DNA of 64,000 bases from Xylocopa sonorina (Eukaryota > Arthropoda > Insecta > Hymenoptera > Apidae), in the NCBI RefSeq assembly GCF_050948175.1, contig NC_135201.1, forward strand, positions 7,316,001 to 7,380,000, given 5' to 3'. The position numbers were made by a program, and so were the translations under genes. Of this stretch, positions 40,601 to 52,433 are shown in pieces. The notes under the pieces were generated by a model. That model made no database searches. It saw only the letters and a program-made list of their open reading frames with translations, and was not told where the DNA came from. Every line of letters starts with the position of its first letter. Position 1 is the first letter of the stretch.

Positions 40601-43600
40601 GAGAGAAAGACAGAGCAATGGATCGAAATTTCATTCTAATTCAGTCTCACGATCTCTCGACAGGGGTTTGATCAACAGAACGACTTCCTCTGCGACCCTT
40701 TAAACGACAGATTCGTCGCCTCTGACGCGATCGATTTTATACGAATTGAGAGAGACGTTTTCAGAGTACCAGCGAATCGAGTCAATTAATACGGGACGAA
40801 AACAAATTAGACGATTACTTTGTAAATTATTCTTCGCTGCGAGCAGATCGAGGCACAGCCGATACTCTCGCGTTCACGGTGTAATGAATTCCATTCGATG
40901 CGTTCGACGAAAAATTGATCGTCAAAAGCTGGCGACGACAAAAGACGCGATACCCGCGGGAGTGTTTACCCGCCGCGTTTCGTTCGCGCCTGTAATTAAT
41001 TAACGCTAATTTCGCGCGGCGCATAAATTTCGCGGACGGAAGTGACAAAAGAGGCCAGTGCGGAGAGGGGGAGGCGCGTACAAATGTCAACCCTTTCGAG
41101 CGACAACCAATTCCGATAATGGATATATAATTATTCCCATACGCGACGCATGGAACGAAACAAAGCAGACCGTGGAGGCGCTCGAAGGGCAGCGGCCGCG
41201 TTGTAAAATACGTCGATGGTGTTTTATTTAATTTAGTCGGTGGATGTTAATACTTGCACGTTCCATTAAGCGAAAAATTAAACGCGTCCGGCAAATGAAA
41301 CGCGTCGCTCGAAACGGCACTCCTGATAATAAAATTAATATCGAAATTTGTTGTGTTAATTAAACGCGGAAGAAAGCTTCGATTTTGTTATGGACTCGAC
41401 GGGATATTAAGCCGTGGACTGTGCTTCATTATCTCGATTTCTGTTGTCGCAACGTTACAACGCTTTCGAGCAAAGAAATTAATTTGTCTGGTTAATTATC
41501 GCGAGACGAGGGAACGAGAAGTATTGGCAAGGCTACGAAGCTCGTTCTAGTTACGCACGGTTTCTCTCAGCCGCCATAGTGGTAGCTAATCAAGCGTTCT
41601 GTCATCGTCCAAGCGGTATCAATCTCGATTAACGCAGACAGGGACGAATATCAGGTAAGATCATAACGGATGCTTAGCTGGAGATCAAAGTTGCTGGCAA
41701 GTCGATTGCCAAACGTTGCCATGGAAATGGCACTGCCCCCATCGCCAAGTCAATCCAACGCGTTAAGCGATACCAGTGTTGCATAAATCTCGATCGATCG
41801 TCCACTGTAATCTCGATTGGACCGTTTCACGCGTTATCTACCACTGGACAAATCACAATCTGCCCAATAATGTATTTGCTGCGAGACAAGTCGACGCAGC
41901 CGCAAGGTGCACCAAGCGCTGAAATGCATCATGGACGCATCGACACCCCTTCTATTCCGCCCCTTCGACTCGATTCGTTCACCAAAAATAGTCGCAGGCT
42001 ACTCACCCGGAAATCGATCGCGTCGAACGCTGAAGATCGCTGCGAGTATGCACGAGCGTCCACGTATGCGGGAGGGTGCGGTTCACCGGGTTTACCCCGG
42101 CGAAATTTGCATGGAATACGCGGGGCACGGGTCAACGGGTGCACTTGTTAGCGTGTGAAGCGTCCGTGAGAAACGGAGGCGAGCGATCGAGATCGCGCGA
42201 GGGGATGCTTAATTTCTGATTTTCTCGAGCGCGTCGATGTCAGGCTCAGCGATGGTGCTCGGGAGAGTCTCGTCGATGGCGCTTGGTCGTGGCTGAGCCA
42301 CGAAAATACTGCGATATTATCCACAACTAGGTTATAACTGGACCATAACCGTCCAAGGTACCGAACGGGTTACGACATTCTGGAAAGTCATCGCTGATTA
42401 AGTGTCGGTAAAAACTTCGAGCGTCTACTCTCGCTCGAAATAGAAAGAGCCACCCTTGGAACTTAGGAAACCTTCGTGAACGATATATCTTCGTATCGCG
42501 TTAAACTGGGTACTTCGAATTCTTTTAATTTAAATACCAATGTCTTTCTCGAATGCGTTAGCCAAGAAACCCAAGCTGGATTTTGTTTTACTCGCCTTCG
42601 AACGGCCACACGAAAGCGTGGAAGCGAGTCGCGAAGAGGACTCGCAAGGGGAGAGCGAGGTTCAGCGTCAAACAGCTGTGCAGCTGAGTTGCATACGCAC
42701 AGGCGCGTCTGCTCGATCGTCCTTTCGGTACTGACCGCACACTGTGACCGTTCTCCGGTGCCAACGATCAGTTTTTTTCTCTTTGGCGCGCCAGGTAACA
42801 ATGAACAATCATAGCCGACGTATTCCGCGATGGATGCTGATCGAAACAAAAAAAACAAAAGCATTTTTGACGGAAACTGTCAGAAATACTGAAACGCCCA
42901 GGCGTTCCCTGCGGAGCAGAAATTAAAAATAGAAGCGCGCGGAGGTGGGGAGGAGGGTGAAAAAAAAAATATAGGGAGAATTAAACAAAACGATTTTCCT
43001 TTGTCTACGACGACAGATTGAGCGGTTTTGTATCGGGCTGACTACGGCGCGGAACGTATTTATATCCGGCGTCCATTTTGCGTGCGGCCACGGCCATTTG
43101 TCACCGCGCGTACAGGCCTGCTGTCCTCCATTTTACGTGTCGCGCGTGTCACGGTACATTATTGGTTCCGCGGCTAAAAGAGGACGTTCAGGAGCCGGGA
43201 ATGTCGGCCAGAGAAATTATAACGATAACTGGAATCGATATCGATCGGGCCAGCGGCGGTTCTCGCCGAGCAAAATGGATATCGGGAAGCAATTGGGTGG
43301 GCATTGTTCGCGATTCAAATGGAAATGCACCTTCTCTCTTTTTTTTTTCTACCCGTTCTACCCCGTCACTTAGGGCTGGTCAATTAAGGGTTTCGCAGAA
43401 AGAACCGATTAGCGACTCGAAAAACGAAATGCTGAAGGAATTAAATACACAAATAGAGAATTTAATCTAGATGATAAATGTATGCCTTCAAAACGTAAGA
43501 AATCAAGCCCTACTTATCCCAAATTAACGAAATTTAATTCCGATCGAACGAACGAGATATCATCCTCAGTTCCAATAAACCTAGATTCTCGTTACTTATC

Positions 43601-46600
43601 AATAACTTCAGAATTACACCCAAGAATTCGCTCGAAAAATTGCACTTCTAAATTAACTTACTCGCAACCCCCAATCAATGACAAAGCCACGTATTCGAAC
43701 GAGCCCGTGGACCAGTGAAACAAAAGAGAATCGAAAAGAGGCAACTGCATCTTCGAGACGAGATTAGTGGTCCTCTGGAATCACAGCAGCCACCCCCGCG
43801 AGGCAGCAGGGCGGGTAAACGAGAAAAGTCGAGTGGCGAGGAGAGACGGTCGCTATTCGCGTGGCACGTACGCGGTAATAGAATAGTAAATACTTCATTA
43901 GCGCGTTACTACACCCCAGCGGCCCGGTTGGTCAGAGGGAAATCGTGGCGCGGGTTAAATGAACCCGGGCACACCCTTCCTTTTTACGATCTCGCGTACG
44001 TGCCCGTGCGTGGGGGGCATGAAAAACCGTTTCTACAGAGAAAATTGCTTCCCGCTGTGGTAAGTGCCTGTTGTTACCCGCGATGATCACAATAGTTACA
44101 CGAACCGGCCACATTTCCAACCCCCTCTTCGACTCGTCAACGCAACTACCCCTTCCTTCGCTCTAAAATTAATTACTCGTCGAATCAACGAGAAAACCTT
44201 TCATAAACTTCACGTTTCTTAAAGCATAGAATCTTTTCATTCTCGTATTCAAATCTCGCTCGAATCTATCCTATTGTTGCGGCGATGTCGAGGAAGAATG
44301 GATGTTTCTTCGAATGGAACGTTTCGACGAAAAAAGCCACGCGATTCCGCTCTGAAACCGCAAGGGTATCGATCGGAGAACACGAGCGCCTCGCGATCGC
44401 CGGAAATCAGAGACGAGCGGATCGAGCTGTCGCGTGGGATCAATCAACTTCTGAAACGGGCCGCGAACGTCGACCACGAAAACGAAACTTTCGCGGACAG
44501 CTTAATGACAATATCATTATTGCAGCCGGCCGTTATTCACTCCGGCAAACTGTTCGCCGCGATGCATTAATCTCTCGGGGCGATGCATCACTCCGCTGCA
44601 TCGTTTCCCTCTGTACCCGCGTCCTCTGCGCGCGCTGCACCGCGCTAAATGATGCATCCGTTCCTGGCGAAAGGGTGCGTTTACGGGGCGGGGGCGGTTG
44701 ATAATCTCGACGTTTTTGGATTCGCCAGGACGTTTCGAGCGCGCGCTCGCTGTTTTCAGATTCCTCCGCGCAATTTTTCCAACCCCTGAACAACCCCCCA
44801 GGTCTTTTTTGAAAAACGCCAGCGCGCTTGATTGAAACTTGATTAAAGAACAGCTGTTTTTTTTTCTCTCCACGTGGAAATAATTAACATCAACTGTCAA
44901 AAGCTTCTGAACTATTCCAGCGTTCTTCGAGCGAAAAAACCTACCCCCGGCACTCGGTGGAAACAGCGAACTTTCCCGAAAAAAGGAAGGAGAACCGTAG
45001 AGAAAGAAATTTCAGCCCCCGTAGGAAATGAATGACCCACTTCAGTCGAGTTCACTGGCAATATTAACCGCGTCCGCGTAAATAAAATAACCGGAAGGTC
45101 TGCTCCATCCCCACTATTGGCGCCGCCAGAAACGGTGTTCCGAATGCACGTACACGGCTAATTCCCGTCGGTGTACGTTCACTCTAAAAGTTTCAAGTGC
45201 GATAACCGCGTGGCGAATCGAGGACACGGAAGCTATTTTTCCTCCGCGAACTTCCCGTGTATTATTCACCGACGCGCCCCTGATATTTCACCCCTGAATG
45301 CTCTAATGCGCCCGCAAGGATAACGTTTTGATACCGGCGATATCGCGCCAAGATGGCTTGATTCACCCGCGATTTTATTTCCTTTGCAGATGATTATGTG
45401 AAAAATTGAGAACACTGTATATAAATGAGAGAAAAATCGAAGAAAATTGTATTCAACTGTTACAGGCTCTATGCAATTGCAATTATTTCTGGGAAAATTA
45501 TTCATCATTCGACGCAGCATTAACAGGCGAAAAGAAATCCATCCGCATTTCGAGTCGCAATATTATTAATCAACCACCCGGGCTAACTATTCCGCGATAA
45601 AACCACGACGCGCGAAATAATGCACCACCGAGGAATTTCCAACTCCCTAAATCCCATCCTTCCTCCGTAAATCCCCGTAAGCCCTCGCCCTGCCCCGAAA
45701 ACAACCCCCGACCGACGTTTAAAACTCCCCAGATTCGAGCAACCACTCGGAATCATCGAAACCAGCCATCCTCGGCGACGTCCAACCATCAGATCTCGAA
45801 CATCCAGTAACTCACCCCTGAATACATCCCCTGTGACTACTTGAAAGTAGAATTCCTCAGAAATCATACCTTCCAGTAATAATTTTGAACTTTCCAAATA
45901 CTTGCTTGGAAAATTCAAAATATATATATATACATTATTAAAACTCTGATATTTTCTAGAATTTCTAAAGTGTCGAAATTCTTTAAATAAAGACGAAATA
46001 TATAAATTGTATCGTGGCTTGCAAAAATCCATCGATTTGAATTAGAAAATAAAAAGAGACCTCGACTGTATTAAAAGGCAGGAATTCTAAAAAAACTTCA
46101 GACAATCGTCTGAGAAACAACATTACCTCTAATCCCAGCCACGTAAATTGGAGGAGCCTGCGCGCACCATAACGCAACCATAACACCGGGTCTATGGTTA
46201 CAGGCAATTAGAACGGCAACCTATTTTCGCGAGAACGCGAGGGGGTTGATGAGTGATGGGGGTTGGAAGCGGGCAACACGGCATAACTAATGACGAGGAG
46301 ATAAACGGCTTGGCAAACGACGCGTAACGAAGGTGGCGCGGAGATTCCGCGTGGAAACGGACCGGAAATCCCCGGGGGAAGCCCCTTCTCGGGAAATTGT
46401 TAGAACCTCGGCCGGAACCGGTTCTTCTGCTCGCCACGGACGAAGACGGAGCGGAATTTCATGAATCGGTGCTTGTTAACGTATTAAAAAACTTTTCGCC
46501 TCGCGTAATTACGCAATCGCGTAACGCGCGATTGTAATTAGAAATTATACAGTCTCTCTCGATTATTCATTTAATTGTCCCTGTACTTGCACTTAGCTGG

Positions 46601-47588
46601 AAAAGGGGCTGATGGTTTCGCGATTTAAGTTCGCCATTTAAGCAGCTAAGGGAATCTTCGTGTTTATCAGAGCGCTTCATTGGACACCACCGAACTCGTG
46701 AGCACCCTTCACCCTTACCACGCAGATACGAGTTTGATAACGGGGCATTAAGGATTAGCGGATTAGCAGTTCAATTTAACAAATTTGTCGGTTCGCAAGT
46801 ACCAGACTGCTTAACTTCCCGTCTAATTCAATTACCGATACCAACCCCCTCCGTAAAACTTGCACTTCTCTAAAACTACCCCCGGGAGCGGAGATTTTGC
46901 AGGCGTAAAAATTCATGTAACACCTTATTCTTTTTAATTAAACAGGATTGCAAGGGACACTGTTGACGAACTGTTAGGACAGTCGTTTAATAATTTATTT
47001 GGACACTCATCGTATTGCAAATTTTTTGCGCGGAGTAATTAATGTGTGAACTACGAAATTGGGCGAAAAACAGAATTCCAGGAAGCCTAGATTCCATTAA
47101 TGAACGTTAGCGACACGCTAACCCTGACCTCTGACTCACGAGGCAATGTCAAGAGCGATTGACAAAGTTCTAACAGACCAATTCTAATTTTCGAAGCACA
47201 AATAACTTGCAAATTTTTTAAGTATCAACATTTTTCAAATTATCGTACGAATATAAATCTCACTTCTAAAAACGATTTAAAACAGCCTGAAAATCCGAAT
47301 CGCACGACGGAACTCGTCCACGATTAACACTCCAGACCCATTCGAGCCTCGCACCAACACCACATCCAACGAGAACGATCCACCTTGCCAAACGTGCCTC
47401 GCCTTACGTACCCAACTTTCACTAACATCCCAAACACGCGTTCCAATCTACCGTAGCAACAAACCTAACCCAAACTATCAGATAACGAGTCCTCAAGTCC
47501 AATTTCCACCAACGAAACCCGCAGACTTCGATCTAACCACCCTTCTGCGCCAAGGGTGCTGCGAGCGATCGCCTCGCGCGAGAACGTG
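37681..47588. other. Long non-coding stretch upstream of the esterase-like gene
   Basis: Mixed composition with CpG-rich patches near 38.7, 40.2 and 42.6-43.3 kb. A minus-strand frame at 45583-46032 contains an Sm-like string by chance (see rejected items). A short AT microsatellite (ATATATATATA) lies near 45920. No exon with paired splice sites was found, so the 5' end of the gene upstream of 47918 is undetermined. Confidence 0.5.
40592..40610. repeat. GA dinucleotide repeat
   Basis: About eight GA units followed by AAAGACAGAG. It is a simple microsatellite in otherwise unique sequence. Confidence 0.8.
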
Positions 47589-47630
47589 TCGCGCGTGAAT
47601 GCATCGCGCGTGAATGCATCGCGCGTTGCA
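47589..47630. repeat. 15-base direct repeats upstream of the esterase-like gene
   Basis: The unit TCGCGCGTGAATGCA occurs twice in succession, followed by a partial third copy (TCGCGCGTTGCA). The array lies about 290 bases upstream of the first in-frame ATG of the gene, so it could fall in the promoter or 5' untranslated region. No TATA box is evident nearby and the transcription start is not determined. Confidence 0.55.
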
Positions 47631-47917
47631 ACATTGTTACGAGTACAAATGGTGCACGCGTAAGCGCGACTTAAAACAGTGGCGCAAGCAGCAACGAGGG
47701 AGGACACGCGTGGGAAAGAAACGAAAAGGACGAGAACGAAACATCCGGCTGTTTTCGAGGCACCACCATTTATTTGGCACCACGCCACGTATCGCGAGTG
47801 AATCAGCTCGATCTGCTCGTCTGGCCCGCGATAGTTGCGCAATTGGACGCCGTTCGCCTCCTGCACGCGACTCAGCCTCATTCAGACGTTGGTGACCGCG
47901 CGGTGCGCTATTCGAAG

Positions 47918-50900
47918 ATGCACGCGCGACAACGTGGACGCACGACGGACGATGGTTGCGGTTGCAAACGGTGGTTGATGGCTTTTACGCTCTTCTTCGC
48001 TGTCATCGTCGCTGTCAACGGCCAGTTTCTCCAAGTTTCGACGAGGTTTGGTACTATTTGGGGAATTTTCAGCAACAGCACGCGAGGGAGGACAGCGATA
48101 CACTACTTGGGGGTGCCTTACGCTGAGCCGCCGATTGGCGAGCTCAGATTCAAGGTGAGCAGTCGACTTACAAGCACCCTTCGAATTCCACGGTTCTACA
48201 AGTTTTCACTTTTTTTTTTATATCTCAATGTAGTATCGCCTTTTGATTTTTGCATGTTTAAGAGCGTAACACTTGTGTTGGCAGAGTCCACGACCATGGA
48301 ATCGCTCGTGGCCCATAGCTTACATTGCGACGGCGAACAGGAATGTGTGCCTGCAGTTGAATCACAATGGAAACATTATTGGAAGCGAGAACTGCCTCTA
48401 CCTGAATATTTTCGTTCCTGTTGTAAGTGTTTCTTCCTTTAAAACGGTACAGAATGATGCGAGGGATGAAAGTGGTGGTATTAAAAGGCGTAAAGATGGA
48501 AATCTAAAATTTCCAAATTGGAATTTGTATCTGGTGATAAAGGAAAAGTCGCAACGTGACGATTTCCGCTTATAATGCACAATTACTAGAAAACCGTAAA
48601 CAACTGTACAGCGTTGTTTAGCGAAACGAATAAAAAGCGTCGTTGGAATATGAGCTCGATTAGTTCGCAAGGTCCGCTCGATTTAATTAAACTTGATTCA
48701 AGGTGACGCGTTTCCCCCAACTTCAACTTCTAGTCACTCTTTCCATTTCGAAAGTGAACATGCTCTTGCGTCCACCGTGTATATTTAAATCTTTGTCAAT
48801 GATTCCGAGTTTGGATTTTATATTGGTGTTGTCGATTGGTAATCTTATCGTTGACAACGATCGAGGATCGTTTGTTTGTTGGGATGTACGAGTGGAAGGA
48901 AATGTTCGCAGGATTCACAGAAACCAGGGGTGAATAGTGGGCTTCCGGTGATGGTGTACGTGCACGGCGATAAATACAGCAGCGGTAGCAGCAACAGCCG
49001 CAAGTTACCACCGGACTACTTGATGGATCAGGATGTAATCCTAGTCACGGTTAACTATCGTTTGAATATTCTAGGTAACGATTCGTTATTTGTGGTTTAT
49101 GTCAACTCGAACTTCCTGTTCCAAAATTTCCCATTATCCATTTCCAAATATGTTACCATTTCTAATTTTTCGATCCCCAAAGTTCCTCATTTTCAGAATG
49201 CTTTGCCAATTTGTCCATGTTCAGCCGACAATTTCAATTACCTCACGCGAGCCATTTTCCAACTTTCCTACCACTGGCAATAAACCAATTTCCCAATTTC
49301 TCACCTCTGAGCGTTTCAATTTCCCCGCATCAACTTTCTCAGCCTTCCACTTTCACTTGCAGAATTACCCATTTTCAACGTCCAAACCCTACCTCATGCG
49401 AGCCATATCCCAAATCCACATCAAATCCCATTTCAACTTTCCTACCACCAGCAATAACCGAATTTCCCAATTTCTCACCTCAGAGCGATTCAATTTCCCC
49501 GCATCAACTTTCTCATCATCCGTTTCCAATTTTTCAATCCCCAAAATTCCTCATTTCCAGAATGCTTCGCCAGTTTCTCGATTTCCAGCCGTCAATTCCT
49601 ATTACCTCACGCGAGCCATTTCTCAACTTTCCGTCTTCCAATCTTCAACTTTCCTATCGCCAGCATTAATCTAATTTTCCAATTTTTCACCTCTGAGTAT
49701 TTCAATTTCCCCGCATCAACTTTCTCAACCTTCCGCCTCCACTTCCAGAATTTCTCACCATCCGAATTCCCATTTTCAATTTCTGAGCATCTAAAACTCT
49801 GATCTCCCGCCTATCTGTCCAGGATTCTTGAGCACAGGCAGCGATGCGAGCCCAGGAAACTACGGCTTGAAGGACGTCTTAATGGCGCTGCAGTGGATAC
49901 AAGAGAACATCTGCTCGTTCAATGGGGACCCTGGGAATGTGACTTTATGGGGCCACGGCTCGGGCGCGTCGATGGTGCACGCGTTGGCCCTCACCAACAA
50001 AACGGAAGGGCTGTTCAACAGGTACATCCTGCAGAGCGGAAACGCTCTCTGCCCTTGGGCCATCAGCACCAGAAGCTGGGCGAGGAGGGCGACCCTCCAC
50101 GTGGCCAACTGGCTCGGCTGTCTCCCTCAAAAAATCAACGACGAAGAGAACGAAAAAAGGGAGAGTAATAACGCGACGACCACCACTGCGTCACCGGAAG
50201 TGACGACAGTGTCGGAGGATAGGGACGTGGAGTACGAAGAGTACAGCGAAGAGGACGAACAGAGCATTATGGACTGCTTAAGGAAAGTTAACGTCAAGAA
50301 ATTAGGCAAAATATTGAAGCATTATGTAAGATGATTTTTTTATTTGTTTTTATCGATTTCTTCGTAAATTCGAAAGAAGATTATTCGTTAGTTTTTAAAT
50401 GCAGAGGAGTTGGGACATGAAACCCTGCTGCATTTTTGCACTCACGATCGAGACGGAATCAGAAGACGCTCTCATGACATCGCACCCCCTAAATACGATA
50501 AAAACGGGCCATTTCCGGGATATACCATTCATCATGGGAGTCACCAAAGACGATGGACTAATGAAAATGTCTGGTACGTTGACAAAGAATTTACATCATC
50601 CACAGCAATTAATTGGAGGAATTTTAATTACCATATCTCAGTTCTAGTAGACTGTCTATATAATTAGTAATAGTATTTTATAAAGATTGGAAGGTTTTAT
50701 TAAGATCATAAATTGTAGGGTTTCGAGAGAAAAGGAACTTTTAATGGTTCGTCCATTTTCTTCAGCTACTATCTCTTAAAAAGTTCCTTGTATTCCACTT
50801 TGGAGACGATAACGGGTCCCTTTGTCTCCACCGTATCGTCCTGTAGAAATTTTCTGTCCCGTGGAATCTGAGTTTCTCGGGACAAAGAGCGTAGTCATCT

Positions 50901-52046
50901 TCTTTATCCGCAATCGCGAAGATTATGCTCGACGAACACGTTCGCCAGACATCGGTACCAAATCGTCCAGCTGATCCTGACGCGGCTATCGCTCGTCGCA
51001 GGATTCGCAATTATAACTTTTAATTGACTTCGAAAAACTGCCCCCGTTCTCGATTTTCAGACAACACGACCTTCACGTCGGAGCTGATAAATAATTTCAA
51101 GACGCATCTGCCTTACTCGCTGGAGTATTACCAGCTGATCTCGAACGTAACCGCGTTCGTCGACGCGATCGACGAGTTCTACTTTCCAGGGAATCGTTGC
51201 TTGTCCGACGGACAAAACGTCACAGAGGTGCGTTAGAAGTCGAGCATGCATGGTCTGTGGTCGATCACGATCAGAATTTCCACGTCTTGCAGATGGTGAG
51301 CGACGCGTTGTTCTTGTGGCCAGCTTATCAAACTTTAAAGTGCCAATCGGAGAAGATGAACTCGAGCACGTACTTTTATCTATTCGATTACGAGGGTACC
51401 TTCACTAGTACGTTCAGTTCTAAGGAAATGACTCGTTACGGTAAGCAGGATTCGCGTTACAAATTATTAATCGTTACACGCATGTGTGGATCATGAATTA
51501 AATTAATTGTTTGGTGGTTTCAGGAGTCGCGCACGCGGACGATTTAAATTACTTGATTCCAATATTGAACAAGAAGCACAAGGATCAAATGTTGCACAAT
51601 ACAGAAAGCGATGTTGCTATGATAAATATAATGACTGAAATGTGGGCCAGCTTCGCGGCTACCGGGTAAAAACTAGAGTAACTTTGTATATTTCACGAAA
51701 AAGAAATTTATGGAACACGTTTAACTTGAGTTTGAACGTACGCAGAGTACCAAAGGCATGGAGGATACCATCGTGGCCGGATTACAAGGATTCTCACGAA
51801 TTCCTGCAATTTGGAGTCGGTAGATATTCAGAAGTGATCGTGGCGGACGCTTTCTTCCCGGAAAGAATGGCATTTTGGGAACAACTGACGGCGAATCTGA
51901 CGATTTTCCGAGAAATCGAGGATTACTCGCCGTTCGTGATTCCCATAGAATTGATATTCGAAAATGACAACAACGATAGTATTCGTGCGGTAGGATGTAC
52001 AATACTAGTCTATACAGTGATGCTATTCGTAACCCATTTCTGGTAA
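47918..52046 (+). CDS. Non-catalytic carboxylesterase/cholinesterase-like secreted protein, nine exons
   Basis: Nine exons join in frame: 47918-48154, 48285-48422, 48912-49074, 49823-50325, 50405-50573, 51061-51227, 51293-51440, 51524-51665 and 51746-52046. All introns are GT-AG and the product is 655 residues. Residues 21-35 form a signal-peptide core (cleavage likely after VNG35). Family motifs follow in order: YLGVPYAEPP near 63, SENCLYLN at 113-120 with the C101-C116 disulfide pair, NYRLNILGF ending at 181, SPGNYGLKD near 189-197, FNGDPGNVTLWG near 212-223, LQSGNALCPW near 249-258 and YGVAHADDL at 508-516. The elbow GxSxG reads GHGSG, so the nucleophile position (225) is glycine. The oxyanion motif HGGGF reads HGDKY (143-147). 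The acid position (397) is Asp in place of Glu, and His512 is kept. Known non-catalytic members of this family are adhesion or signalling proteins; that role here is inference. An acidic Thr/Glu-rich insert lies near 290-330. The last ~19 residues are hydrophobic, suggesting a GPI anchor. The third exon could instead begin at 48921. I cannot assign an orthologue. Confidence 0.93.
49075..49822 (+). repeat. Pyrimidine-rich intron 3 built of duplicated segments
   Basis: This is the longest intron of the gene (748 bases). A segment near 49166-49260 (TTCGATCCCCAAAGTTCCTC and what follows) recurs at about 49531-49622. A second segment, with TTTCAATTTCCCCGCATCAA at its core, occurs three times, near 49315, 49487 and 49702. 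The strand is strongly C/T-rich, which keeps long frames open without coding. The flanking donor (CTAG|GTAACG) and acceptor (CCAG|GATTC) rejoin the conserved LGFLS motif. Confidence 0.8.
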
Positions 52047-52077
52047 ACTAAATATCTGATTGTTTGAAATTGTTGAT

Positions 52078-52083
52078 AATAAA
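52078..52083 (+). terminator. Poly(A) signal of the esterase-like gene
   Basis: A canonical AATAAA lies 32 bases after the TAA stop codon (52044-52046). It implies a very short 3' untranslated region ending near 52100. Confidence 0.7.
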
Positions 52084-52205
52084 GAGTATATTTCTGATAT
52101 ACAACCGTGTTTCCATAGAACGTAGCGAAATTCGAGTAGTTTGCTCGATCTCTAAAATTTACTAATTTCTAAATTATCAAATTATCAAATTCTCAGGTTT
52201 CTGAA

Positions 52206-52433
52206 GTTTCTATAATTGGAATTTTCAAACTTCCAAATTTTCCTCGCTTTTCAGATTTGCAAATGTTCAGCATCTCAAACAGTTTCCATAATTGGAATTT
52301 TCAAGCTTTCAAATTTTCCTCGCTTTTCAGATTTCCAAATTTTTAGCTTCACAAACAGTTTCCATAATTGGAATGTTCAAGCTCTCAAATTTTCGCCGCT
52401 TTTCAGATTTCCAAATTTCCAGCTCCTCGAACT
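52206..52433. repeat. Tandem array, three copies of 76 bases, downstream of the gene
   Basis: GTTTCTATAATTGGAATTTT at 52206 recurs at 52282 and 52358 as GTTTCCATAATTGGAAT. Each unit also contains TTTCAGATTTCCAAAT or a close variant. The array starts about 160 bases after the stop codon of the esterase-like gene and lies beyond its poly(A) signal. Confidence 0.85.

Noticed and set aside
45583..46032. Minus-strand frame with VTGDVFRGELLDVRDLM, resembling the Sm1 motif of SmD3
   Set aside because: The resemblance covers only about 18 residues. The spacing before it is wrong, the Sm2 motif is absent, and the surrounding residues are low-complexity. A spliced or retroposed SmD3 would show more.
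49090..49674. 194-codon frame within the esterase-like gene
   Set aside because: It lies wholly in intron 3 and reflects C/T-rich repeats. The conserved LGFLS motif is restored only by splicing 49074 to 49823.
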